NCBI GenBank assembly: GCA_029953675.1 | Contig: JAMWBK010000011.1 | Coordinates: 930,001 to 994,000, forward strand | Length of the DNA stretch: 64,000 nt | Direction: 5' to 3' | From: Rhodosorus marinus | Taxonomy: Eukaryota; Rhodophyta; Stylonematophyceae; Stylonematales; Stylonemataceae | Shown: positions 31,244-41,666 of the stretch, piece after piece | Layout: every line of letters begins with the position of its first letter | Position numbering within the stretch: position 1 is the first letter of the stretch | The notes under the pieces: generated by a model | Database searches by the model: none | Told to the model about the DNA's origin: nothing | What the model saw: only the letters and a program-made list of their open reading frames with translations | Translations under genes and position numbers: made by a program

Positions 31244-34200
31244 TTACAGAGCGTTTGGAGTCGGTCCTTCGCTCAGAGCTTGTACATTTGCATCCTTCGC
31301 GAGGCTAAGGCTTGTAGAATAGCTCTCAATGAGGTTATCGATGGGCGTCCGTTCGGGTTTGACCCCGCGGCTGACCATCTCCATGATCGTTGCTCGTGCC
31401 TCTCCCAGAAGTCCGTCCTGAATGTACTCTTTCACCAGCGTGTGGTACGAGAGCTCCTGTGGGGTGGTCTTCCGGAGCACCTTGCTGAGTATCCTCCACA
31501 GTCCAGCAAAGTCGCGCTCCTTGATGTGGGCATCCAACACAACTGAGTAGGTTCTCGCAGACGGTTCCATCTGTCGCTCCAGCATCGTCTTCAAGTGCTC
31601 CTGAGCGCGTTGGATCCGACCAAGCCTAATTGAGGCGTCCACCCCAATCTCAAGCAACTCCCTCCCGCAGTATTGGGACGAGCGCTCCCGTGCTTCCAAA
31701 ATCTCCAGAGCTGTATCAAAGTTTGACATCTTCATGGACGTACAGGCGGCGGCTACGGCCCCTTCGATAGAGACTGGGAGGTTTTCGCGCATCATATAGT
31801 AGTACACGTTCACGACAGACTCGCCAGTGCATCTCACGATCAGCTGATTGCATGCTGATGCAGCCAAGCACAGCTTTCGCTTCTGGGCGTCAGCAAACAC
31901 GGACATAGCACTTTGAATCATACCGCAGCGTACCAGCGCTTCTACCGCGACGGTGTACAGGCTGACTGGAGGGTTCCTCAGAGCCCTGAACGCGTCCTCA
32001 AGCACTTTGCTCACGCGTTCAGCATCGCCCATTCTTCCAGCGTCAGCAACGATCGCACTGAACGTTTGCACGCCAGGTCTCACATTTGCCTCTTCCATGT
32101 GTCCGAGTACATCCATACCATTCTCCTCACTCGTCAAATAGCCCAAACGCGCGAGTTGCACAAATACTAGCTCGGATAGCGGAATTTTGAGCTTGAGGGC
32201 CTCCCGGTACAGGTTCCATGCGACCTCGCCCTCCCCGCAATCGATGTGCGCTGACATTCGCGCCGATAACAAGTTTGCGTCCTGATCGAATCCCCTGCGC
32301 TGAGCACCTTCGTAGACAAGTTCGGCGCCGGAGAGATCACCATCTCTCCCGTACGCCACGATCAAAGACGCAAACACCTCAGAGGAGAGCCTTATGTGCC
32401 TCTCCACCATCTCATTAAAAGCGTGCACAGAGGACCTCAGATTTCCCTCCTTGCCGTACGCGGAGATCAGCGCCGCATAGCTCTCATAGTTTGGCCTGAT
32501 GAGCATGCCCTGCATTTCCCCAAACTTTGCAAATGCCATTCGTGCATCTCCCGCATTGGCCGCAGCGCGAATGAGAAGGTTGTACGACACAACGTTTGGC
32601 TGCTTCCCGCTCATCTTCATCCTCTTGACGGCGAGCTCGGCCTCATTCAGTCTCCCCGCCTCGATATTGGCTCGAACAAAGGAGTTATACGTGGTCGTAG
32701 AGGGCGATACGTCCTCATCGTTCATTTGAGACATCTGCTTCAGGAGTTCGTCCACGTCCCCACCTTCGGCCAACGATCCCATCACCACGTTGAACATGAC
32801 CACATCCGGTTGCAGTCCCCGTCGGCGGGCCTCATTGAACAGTGACAAAACCTTTTCATGATCACCTAGCTTCAGGTAGCCGTCCATGAGGGTTGTGTAA
32901 GTTGCACGGTCCGGTGAGATGTTCTGCCTGTCCATATCGGCGAAAACTCCCATCGCAGCTTCCATGTCCTGCCTCTTCACGTGAGAATCTATCAGGACGT
33001 TCAGCGTCATTGCCCCAACTTCTAATCCCTTTTCTCGCATCTCAGCAAGGCATCGGCTAATCTTCCTCTTGTTGTTTGATTTGCACACGGCTGTGAAATA
33101 CGCTTGGTAGGTGGCCCAATCATAGTCAAGTCCCTCGCGGTGCATGACTGCCAAAACCTGTTCGACCTTTTTCGCTTCGCCTTGCTTGGCGTAGGCGCTG
33201 AGAAGCGCATTGTATGCGTAAACGTTGGGCTCTATGCCACGCTGTTGCATTTCCTCAAAAAGTTTTGCTGCCGTGGACACCCTCCCCGACGATCCATAAG
33301 CCGTTATCAGGGCAGCGTAACTTCGTACTGTACGTTTCACCTTATTCTTCGTCATCTCCCTCCTCAGGAACGGGATCGCATCCACCGTTTCTTCTAATGC
33401 ACAGACATCTATGAGCGATACGTACATATGCTCGTTGACACTAACGCCGTTTCCTTGCATGTAATCGTACAGTTCCAAAGCGGCTTTGTAGTTTCGGGAT
33501 TTTGCATAGCTGTCGAAAAGAGTTCCATAGCAGTGCTCATCTGGATCCATGCCGCCCTTTATCATGCGATTGAACATCATTTCCACGCCGTCATAGTCTC
33601 CCCCCTGCAAGTAAGTTTTCATCAGGGTTGCGTAGGTAACTTTGTCGTATCGAAGATTGCACGACGGCATTCGTTTCAAAACTTTCAGGGCTGAGTCAAC
33701 GTCTCCAGTCTTCGCAAATCCCTTGATGTACGTATTGAAAGTCGACAGATCTGCAAACTTCTCCTTCAGGATGTTTTCGAAGAGGTCTCTAGCCTTCTCC
33801 ATCGAACCTTTCTCCACGAGCGCGTCGAGGACCGAGTTCCATACCACGACAGATTGTTTAGCTGCGCTACCTCTCATTTCCTCCAGCACTGACAGGGCCA
33901 GCTCGATTTTCCCCACTCGGCACATCGCATTAACGAGAGATCCATAGCTGTGCGCGTCGGGTTGGAAACCCACTGCACGCATGTCTTCAAAGAATTTCAC
34001 AGCAAGCTCGTCGTCGTCCATTTTCGCAGCGACGTTGATCGCCGTGTTGAAGGAGAACAAATCCGGTTGGATACCCACGTTCACCATCTCCGAAAAAAGG
34101 CCGAGGCTGGCGTGAAAGTCCCCCCGCTTGAGCTCGGCGTGCATAAGGGTGTTGAACGTAACTCTGTCAAAGGCCACTCCCCTCTCGCTCATTTCCCCCC

Positions 34201-34618
34201 TCAGCTTGTCCAGCTGATTGTACCTCTGCTTCTTGCCCAAAGCGCTCAATAAATAATTATACATAAATACGTTAAGCTCAACCCCAAAGCGAAAGCCTCC
34301 CCTTCTGAACTCCCCGAGCGCCGAACGAAGGTCCCCTTTGCCCACGTATGCCTTCAGCAGAGCCAGAAAATGTCGCTCGTTCACACGTCTCCCTTCTGCT
34401 CTCTCCCGTTCCAGGAGCTTAACAATATCATCAGCCCTCCCCTGCCCGCTCAACGTCAAAATCTCCTTATTCAGCCCCTTACCGCTCAACCTAGCCCCTT
34501 GATCACGCACAGCCATCGCCACTGAATACCTCTGCGGGCCCCGTGCACATCCCAAAGGCCTATCATGCCTCTCCAAACCGCACGACAATCCCAACCCAAC
34601 AAACCCGAGCCCCATCAT
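31244..34618 (-). CDS. Giant pentatricopeptide repeat (PPR) protein
   Basis: 1,124 residues, intronless, from the tandem ATG at 34618. The frame extends upstream without an ATG. From about residue 50 onward it is built of 35-residue P-type PPR motifs, about 25-30 in tandem. Typical pieces are VTYATLMKTYLQGGDYDGVE, NVYAYNALLSAYAKQGEA and ATYTTLMDGYLKLGDHEKV. No SMR, E or DYW domain is visible. The first 45 residues are poor in acids with Arg and Gly, compatible with a plastid or mitochondrial transit peptide. PPR proteins bind organellar RNA, one base per repeat, and govern processing, stability or translation. A tract this long could cover an RNA site of about 25 bases. The target transcript is not predictable by eye. 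Confidence 0.93.
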   Translation of the reverse strand: MMGLGFVGLGLSCGLERHDRPLGCARGPQRYSVAMAVRDQGARLSGKGLNKEILTLSGQGRADDIVKLLERERAEGRRVNERHFLALLKAYVGKGDLRSALGEFRRGGFRFGVELNVFMYNYLLSALGKKQRYNQLDKLRGEMSERGVAFDRVTFNTLMHAELKRGDFHASLGLFSEMVNVGIQPDLFSFNTAINVAAKMDDDELAVKFFEDMRAVGFQPDAHSYGSLVNAMCRVGKIELALSVLEEMRGSAAKQSVVVWNSVLDALVEKGSMEKARDLFENILKEKFADLSTFNTYIKGFAKTGDVDSALKVLKRMPSCNLRYDKVTYATLMKTYLQGGDYDGVEMMFNRMIKGGMDPDEHCYGTLFDSYAKSRNYKAALELYDYMQGNGVSVNEHMYVSLIDVCALEETVDAIPFLRREMTKNKVKRTVRSYAALITAYGSSGRVSTAAKLFEEMQQRGIEPNVYAYNALLSAYAKQGEAKKVEQVLAVMHREGLDYDWATYQAYFTAVCKSNNKRKISRCLAEMREKGLEVGAMTLNVLIDSHVKRQDMEAAMGVFADMDRQNISPDRATYTTLMDGYLKLGDHEKVLSLFNEARRRGLQPDVVMFNVVMGSLAEGGDVDELLKQMSQMNDEDVSPSTTTYNSFVRANIEAGRLNEAELAVKRMKMSGKQPNVVSYNLLIRAAANAGDARMAFAKFGEMQGMLIRPNYESYAALISAYGKEGNLRSSVHAFNEMVERHIRLSSEVFASLIVAYGRDGDLSGAELVYEGAQRRGFDQDANLLSARMSAHIDCGEGEVAWNLYREALKLKIPLSELVFVQLARLGYLTSEENGMDVLGHMEEANVRPGVQTFSAIVADAGRMGDAERVSKVLEDAFRALRNPPVSLYTVAVEALVRCGMIQSAMSVFADAQKRKLCLAASACNQLIVRCTGESVVNVYYYMMRENLPVSIEGAVAAACTSMKMSNFDTALEILEARERSSQYCGRELLEIGVDASIRLGRIQRAQEHLKTMLERQMEPSARTYSVVLDAHIKERDFAGLWRILSKVLRKTTPQELSYHTLVKEYIQDGLLGEARATIMEMVSRGVKPERTPIDNLIESYSTSLSLAKDANVQALSEGPTPNAL

Positions 34619-35900
34619 TTCCACAAAACTTCCTTCAACCACCCCCCCCCCAAAAAAAAACAACTAGACCAGGAACCTTCCCATCCCCCAAAATCCTGCC
34701 ACCGCCAACATCCGAAAACACAAAAACCCGCCAAAAGAGCTCTCACATCAATATCCTCATAAGACAAATCCTGAAACCATACACAAAACCACCCGCGTAC
34801 CTTCGCCCCCTTCCCGACCATCTCCCAACCGCTGCCAAGCCAAATCTGTCCTCATTATATACTCCTTTTCACCATTGAAAGGAACATCAGCCATAGAAAA
34901 ACAGTTCCCTTGGCCAGGGAGAAACACCATCCGATCCACCATTTCCTCACCTCGCCCAACCCAATGAAAAACAGCAATTCTCAACCCCCTTTCGTCGTCA
35001 CTTCCTGCCATCTTCGATAGTCCCACTATTTATTTTCTAAAAACAACCTGGAGAGCATTAAAGGTCACTTTCTTACGCCTTGAAAAATATGTCAACAACT
35101 TTCGTCCGCAAGTATTGAAATGCCCGATGAGCGTGGAGGGGGACGTACATCAGGGTGGTGAAAGATGACAACAGAATGGGAAGAGGAGTTTTAGGGGAGA
35201 GGATTTTGTTTTTGTTTTTAGACCCTACGATTGATTGAATGCTTACATATGGGGTGAAATTCACCAATGATGTTGGATCACGTTGAGGAAAGGCTCTGCG
35301 TGGAGAGTATTGATTTGAAGTTACCAAATAGATTTCGTATACGATTGGATAGCAGCTGAGAAGTGTTTTGACAGTTTTTGTGGAGAGGAGGTGTAGGGTT
35401 TTCTTTGACGGGTTGGAAGCGACACGCGGCTAGCAATAATTGGGTTTCTATTCTACATGGACACGCGGGATATTTTTATTTGTTTATGTGCGATCTTCGG
35501 ATACGCGGATATGTTCCCTGGCTTGTAGTTCTGAAATGTGCGCACGATGTGGATCCATCGATGGGTAAAGATAACATGACATTGAATAAAATATAATTTA
35601 TATGATAAATATTCATTCTAAAACTTGAATTTGAGACATATTTACTTCCTTGAGGATGTTTTGATATTGAAAAGACGAAATTTATGATGCTACTGGACTT
35701 CAAACGCAGATCGAAATAGTGCAATTATTACCGAACGATTCATCTGGTCAAGTTGAGCAAAGATGGGAATCGATCCACTTGATACCGTCCATTTCATTGA
35801 TTCGGCGTTTGTCAACTGACTTGCGTGCGCGGCCCTCGATGCTACTGGCTGAGCTATTCGCTGAGACTGAGGTGGATCATCTGACTGGATATACTGGAGG
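34619..35900. other. Divergent promoter region, PPR gene and p24 gene
   Basis: It holds the PPR promoter (TATA at 34854) and, next to it, a tract almost free of G and T on the plus strand (34565-34800). Frames here (34757-35026 minus) span the TATA element and are not supported. On the p24 side the plus strand is G/T-rich (35100-35420) and then AT-rich. Confidence 0.5.
34854..34863 (-). promoter_or_regulatory. TATA box of the PPR gene
   Basis: AGTATATAAT on the minus strand, 236 bases upstream of the PPR ATG. Confidence 0.6.
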
Positions 35901-36690
35901 ATGATGGGATTGACAAGACTCCTGTTGATTCTGGTTGGCCTTGCTGATGTACTGCTGGCGCTTCGGTTTGATGTAGAGGATAGGTTGAAGAGGTGTATCC
36001 TAGAACCAGTACATGCCGCACAGACTTTGAGAGGATCCTACTCTGTCCTTCCGCGTGGAAGGGAAATTGTAGTTGAGGTGAGAGAAGCCGAGACTGGTCG
36101 ATTGCTGTACAGTTCCACGGGAGGGGATGAGCTGTTCGAGCTCACCGCAAAAGTTGACGGGCGGCTCGAGTTTTGTTTTCAAAATGTGACGGAGAGGACG
36201 CACACAAAGGTACGAAATGAGCAAAACTTTCAAGCGTTGAGTGTGCGATACTAGAATCGTTGTAATTGGGACTCCCAAACACAGGTTGATTTCGAGCTTG
36301 TGCTTGATGAGCAAAGCGACCATCTTGCTAGCCTTGGAGATCGAATCGCAGCTTCCACCGTGCTATCCCTGAAACTATATCAAAAGTTGGAATCCTCTCT
36401 TTCCCGGGTACAAAGCTTTGCGCACTCATTCAATCGACGTCGACTAGGCAAGCAAATCCCCGTCAAGCACTATGTATCGAAGCCATGGATTCGAACTCAC
36501 AAATACGACGCTGAACTATGAATCAGGCCTGGAACGGGTCTGGGGAAACTTGCGGCTATGGTCATGGTTGGAATTGATTTCCGTTGTCCTGGTCTTCGCT
36601 TTTCAGGCAGTTTTCTCAACTCTCAAGTTTGGAAGATCGTGCGTTCCGAAGAGGCCATCTCGATCGCCCTCTCACAGGACGAACTTATAA
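35901..36690 (+). CDS. p24/emp24 family GOLD-domain cargo receptor
   Basis: Three exons: 35901-36209, 36285-36407, 36448-36690; 224 residues. Signal peptide about 1-20 (LLLILVGLADVLLA). The GOLD domain contains LKRCILEPV, VPRG-like turn sequences and LEFCFQN, the paired-Cys pattern of p24 proteins. A helical stalk (LASLGDRIAASTV...) and one C-terminal membrane helix (WSWLELISVVLVFAFQAVF) precede a short basic tail without a clear KKxx signal. p24 proteins cycle between ER and Golgi in COPI/COPII vesicles and select cargo. The first intron (75 bases, phase 0) is well supported. The second (40 bases) is unusually short; it is drawn because it restores the frame into the membrane helix, so that boundary is tentative. 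Confidence 0.8.
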
Positions 36691-37005
36691 GCTATGCGGA
36701 CAGCTCTCTCAAAAGCAATCAGCGACAACCCTAGTCATCGTCAACGGGTAAGCAAAGATCCGTTCGCTCGTGCTACGGGAGATGATTCTTCGTCGAAAAC
36801 TTCAACCTGACTGAACTGGCTGCTCCAAACCAGGACATCCAGGTGGTAGCAAAGAATCTGTACAACATCCTTAGACCGGTGAGATATTCTGGTGAACCCA
36901 ATTCAGGATCTCGTCAACGACGGAAAGGTCTGGAAGGCGGAATGCTGCCCACTGAGTAGAAAGCAGTCCACACTGCGTTGACCAGTGTACTCATGCCTCC
37001 TCCTC
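36560..37005 (+). other. Possible unrecognised multi-exon coding remnants
   Basis: Protein-like stretches in different plus-strand frames without an evident single gene: SEEAISIALSQDELISYADS (about 36643-36702), a second frame ending SATTLVIVNG before a strong GTAAGC donor (36750), and ELAAPNQDIQVVAKNLYNIL (about 36820-36880). I could not join them with plausible introns. They overlap the last exon of the p24 gene, so they may be a short gene, a pseudogene or chance. Confidence 0.25.
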
Positions 37006-38067
37006 ATTCCTCATACGAGCGGATCCTTTGTGAGCTGAGCGCTCCTGGCCATGAAAATGTGGCGTTACAATAGCATTCTATACTCGTTTGAATTGCTTTT
37101 TATTCGTGCCCTGCGCGTTCCTGAACACGTAGTTTGCTCGCGAGCTGCAAATCTATTGCAATCCTTCCCTGTGTTTCGCACTGGCTCGTTTGCCGTTCGG
37201 TCATCTCCCCGAGACATGGGGCAGTCCATGGCGATTCCCACTACAAGATGACTTTCTGTATGGGTTGCACAGATCATTTCATTCCTATCCTAGGTAGATG
37301 GCTGTCCATCACGGCTTCCGTTCAGGATACGTACAGCTTGCACCGGCTCGTGCACCATCTCCAAAGTAGCCGATAGTCATTCGTACTTCTCGCGTACTAC
37401 CGCACGTTCCCAGACGGAGGGAAGCGGAGAAGCCATTCACTCACGCCCCGCAGGGATTTTCCATGAGGTGAAGCTCAACTTCCTTTTCATGGCGTCGTAG
37501 ACAGGCTCAGATACCAGCGTCAACGGCTAACCACACACAAAGCAAAGTGCAACCGCTGGTTTCGTTGAGTCAACCTTGTCAAAAGGCCTATTTATCCAAA
37601 GTTGAAGCGGGGATCGGAGCAAGATCTACTATCCCATGACATCTCAGTTTAGGCTTGCCTTTCATGTGCTCATCGAAAGTAGAAGCATGCCTTCTCACCC
37701 TGAAAAGAAAAAAGCAATAGCCTGCCCCCGTCTCCGGTTAGGTGAGGGAGGTGGTTCGTGAAGAATCCTATACTGTTAGACCGCTTCTAAGGTTGCCCTT
37801 GAGCTGCCAGATCGGTGCGTCCATCGAAGCACAAGCTACCCTCGATCCGATCCTCAGATCAGAGCTTCTCTGCTTCCCCTTTGACTTTGCCAAGGCTTCG
37901 TGATGGCTTCGCGCAGCGCAGAACGAAGCAATGTCCTTGTACAGCCGAGCGGCTAGGTTTTGCTGAGACCCTTTGCGCTGGGCATCGCCTCTGGATAAAA
38001 ACCCCGGAGACCTTTGGAAAGGAAATTTTGGAGGTTTTGAGGGGCGCAAGAGAAAGAATCTGGAGCA
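37006..38067. other. Intergenic, p24 to membrane protein
   Basis: No feature recognised. Overlapping ORFs on both strands (37134-38144) show no domain. Confidence 0.5.
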
Positions 38068-39075
38068 ATGCTGAAGCGCGTGGTTCGAGATTTAGGTCCT
38101 GGAGCAGCTCTTCGGAGCGCCAGGGACATGGTGTCTGGATCTAGCCAGTACGGCTACCAGCACTGGCTGTTGCATCCAAAGTACCCGTACTACCTTCTCA
38201 CGGCGATGTTTCTCTTTCAGAGCTTGTTGAGCGGTGGACGAGCTCAGCCGGCTGCGCAGAATGACATGCCGCCAATCTTTGGCGCGGTCGTGTTTGTGTA
38301 CCTGGTCGGCTCGGCTTTGTTGTCGGGTGTGTGTCTCGCCGGAGCGTGGCCACTGATCATCCAGAGCGCACGAAAATACGGCATCGTGAGACTGTTCTAC
38401 CACCGATCGCCGGTGATGAGCATTGGAGTTGAGAGATGGGTGTTTTTCTTCTACCTTACGACTCTCACCAGCGTGATAGAACCGCTGTTAACCGCGGTGC
38501 AGGGAAAGCAGGCCTCACCTTCTGAGATTATCAATATTGTGGGTCCGGTAAGGATTGTCAAACGAAAGATGGCCGGTCGCTACAATACGTCCGACTCGTT
38601 TCTAATCAGTGCCCAACGTGTCTTTACGGGGTTAGATCTTCTGTGCATTCTTCAACGCATCTTGTCAGTCGCCTCAAAGCATTATGCTGCTGACAACCAT
38701 CTCGATCCGGAAGATCCTTCGAAGCGCTCTAAAGGCGTCGAACATCCCATCGGCTCCCGAGATCTACAAGGTCAGCTCCGGCGTTCTATCGGCAGCAACC
38801 GCGATCGTTGCTGCCACTCCGTTCTTCTTGAAGCATTTCGTTAGCTTCCAAATCATTACCAACAAAGGCGAATGGCTGCTTGAGTCGCAGAAGGTGAGAC
38901 TCATCGCTCGCTCCAAAGCCAGTCCTGTCTGCGCTAACAACGCCTTGGGTCGTCGTTCCGCTTCGTTGTCCAGGTTGCGAACGTCATCGTCATCGTGTTC
39001 TCGATCTTGTCCATTATCATACCCCCTGAGCTCGGGAAGAAGCCGCCCAGGCCGACAAGACAACATCAAGACTAG
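38068..39075 (+). CDS. Multi-pass membrane protein of unknown function
   Basis: Three exons: 38068-38547, 38669-38893, 38974-39075; both introns are phase 0 with GTAAGG/GTGAGA donors and CAG acceptors; 268 residues. Hydrophobic segments suggest five or six membrane helices: YYLLTAMFLFQSLL, FGAVVFVYLVGSALLSGVCL, VFFFYLTTLTSVI, AATAIVAATPFFL and VANVIVIVFSILSIIIP. There is no obvious signal peptide; the N-terminus is basic (MLKRVVRDLG), and the C-terminal tail is basic and proline-rich. I do not recognise a family. It converges with the RNA cyclase gene, with 284 bases between the stops. Confidence 0.7.
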
Positions 39076-39359
39076 TGAACACTTTTCAAAAGCTATGTAG
39101 AAAACGTAGCTGAAGTCGAATAACGAAGTCGTCTTGGAGTTTGGACGGATGTTACTCGATCGCAATGGGATACAAGATGCTTCACCAGAAGCAAGCTTGG
39201 ACGGTACATGTTCAGTTGTATGCTTCCGCTGCTTCCGAATGGGCTGGCTACCAAGCTGGAAGTGTGTGGTGCTGGACTCCGCATCCGTTGTGGTCTTGGT
39301 TTCTTCGTTCTGGATGAAAGGCTCATGTGGTTTACATAAGAACTGATTTCTTTTCTCCT

Positions 39360-40871
39360 CTATACACTAATGAGGACGCTCCACGCGGTTTTGTCCTCGA
39401 GCTTCTCGGTCGCGAACTCAACGGTTAGAAATTTTTCGATGACGTACATTTGCGTCCTTAGGTGTGGAGTGATCTCTGTACAGGTGAACTCTCCACCCCT
39501 CCCGAGCGCCATCGGCAGCAGCATTTGGTCGGCGAGGTACTCGGACACGAGGGCGTCTGAGGACAGGTACTCTCTGATCCGCTTGCAAAGGGGGACCAAC
39601 TGAGAGCTCATATGCACCTGAAGAAATTTGGACGTTTTCGCTGCTTTAGAACAGATCAAAGATGCGGCCCGAGCTTCCGTGTTCGACCCCATCTAACCTT
39701 TCTCGGCTTGGCGAGTGAAGTGAAGCACTCCGTCACATTCTCGGAAACAATCGATGCGTTAAGGACCATTCCGGGCGAGTCGCTTTCCCACTCGTCGAGG
39801 TACACGCCCACCTCTCGCCAATCCATCGACTCCGTCAGTTCCCTCACCTGATCTTGGGCATATCTGAACCCGTGCCCGGCAAAGAGACAGACCACCTCCT
39901 TCCGCAGCACCCTTCCGCGATCGACGAGCTCTAGAAACTTGAGCTTCTCCTTCGGCGTCGGCTTCAATCGGACATGAAATCTACCACCGCCAGCAGGGAA
40001 GAACCCTAAGAGAACACATGTGACAGCAACAACAGCATCAGCGAAATCGGATGAGGTCATGGATGCCACTGGGAGCGGTGCAAGGCAAAGAAAGACAGAG
40101 ATCAAGCCGGAGGCCGTTTCATTCCACAACGCTGCCAACTTTCGCCTTCTTCAAGCTGCTTTCAGGTCTCGAAGAAATCTATATCGCACTGGCTTCTCGT
40201 CAAGTAGGTTGCGGCTGAATCTCACCCGGTCTTTGAAGCAACGCCTGGCATTCTGGTCCTAGTAACCGCAGCATAGGTAGGTAGCTGTTTTGTAGAAAGT
40301 CGAATGTTGGAGCCATTGGATTATGCGTTCCGCCTCGGAAAGTGAGGAGTGAAGGTCCGTCGAGGCACATTAGCGCTGGAAGGACGGTTTGGCAGACCAG
40401 CACGGCGCTTCCCGCCGTTGACACGGAGAACTCGTACTGGCCGGTGATGGGGTCACGCGGGTGGAACTCGAGGGTCTTGGATCCAACCTGTGCCCCGCGG
40501 GTGTTCGCCGAGCAGATCTACCCAGTAGTTTGATAGAAACGACGCTGAGATCAGTCCGGTTTTTGAAGTTTGATTGGCCATCCACTTTCTCTCCCTCGAT
40601 CGCTCACCTGCTCGGCAGCCCTGACGCATGTCAAGTGCTGCTCTCCAAGTCCGCCAACCACGCGATTTGCCCTTATCTGCTCAATTCGAAATGGCTTCCC
40701 GGTGACTGCCGAGAGTGTCAGTGCGGTGCGCACGGTCTGTCCGCCACCCTCTCCGACGCTGCCATCGAGCACGACTAGTCCACGGGTCCCAGCGAAAGGA
40801 GCGCCAGCCCTGTTTCTCACCACATGAACCGCGCTTAGCCTGGACAAAGCTCGCGTCGAGCCCATCCACAT
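39360..40871 (-). CDS. RTCA: RNA 3'-terminal phosphate cyclase
   Basis: Four exons on the minus strand, in order 40871-40608, 40517-40226, 40005-39698, 39617-39360; introns 90, 220 and 80 bases (phases 0, 1, 0); 373 residues, close to the usual 340-370. The enzyme converts an RNA 3'-phosphate to a 2',3'-cyclic phosphate using ATP through an AMP-His intermediate. Family motifs are [11 protein letters not shown] with [62 protein letters not shown] and [13 protein letters not shown]. The likely adenylated His is in EITPHLRTQ (about residue 340). Each junction rebuilds a conserved motif, so the model is good. The start could also be the ATG at 40865. Confidence 0.9.
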
Positions 40872-41666
40872 CAATACTGAACTTGTCCACGGCTGTTTCA
40901 AACCATCCGCGATGCCACAAGTCGTCTCCTGCTCGAGGAAGACATTAGCAGCGATTGCTTCGGCGTCGATGAGAAGTCTTCAACGGACGACCGCGGAAGA
41001 GGCTTCAAAGTTCAAGGTAGTGGAGCCCAGACGGTGCGAACCCTCTCCACGCACGCTGGCTCCACCGACAAAAGCTTAACTCGAACTCCGGACTATCGGG
41101 GAGGATGCTCGGGATTGAACAGACTGTTTGAGCCTGGAAGCGTTCCATTAAAACGTTTCCATTAGAGAAGGCTACGGAGAAACCTCTGAGTGATATTATA
41201 CACACATTCCAGACGCTCCATCCGGCTCAGTCCCATGGGGCTGGGAACCATCTGTTTAAGATTCTCCCCAAAGGGACGATACTACAGCTGAGCGGACCTA
41301 TTTCAGCCTGGAAGCTTTCTATTAGAGCTCTCCAAGCTATTTGAAACGCTCTGAATCTAATCTAAAGGTCCTCTAAATGCTTCTACGAATCACTTTGCCT
41401 GGCCTGAAAATCTGAGCTGTCGGAAGACCTTCTTGAGGGCCGCTCCTCGATGGTGTGTAGGTGGGAAGGTGACGTGAACTGAAAGGAATTCATCTAAAAG
41501 TGAGGACGTGAGCCATTTTCTGTTTCAAAGGTTTAGTTTCATTCTATCTGTGTGTTCTCTACTCAGTTCACGAGGACTTTGGCTTCATAGGGAGCATGGA
41601 ATCGTCTCTCAATTCGTCGCTGAGCGCGGCGCTGTGAACGGCGTTCGGCGAGCTGTTGCCGAGACC
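40872..41666. other. Intergenic between RTCA and M14 genes (divergent promoters)
   Basis: No gene or clear TATA element recognised; the region presumably carries both promoters. Confidence 0.45.

Noticed and set aside
34757-35026. Minus-strand ORF of 89 codons upstream of the PPR gene
   Set aside because: The PPR TATA box sits within it, and no homologue or domain is recognised.
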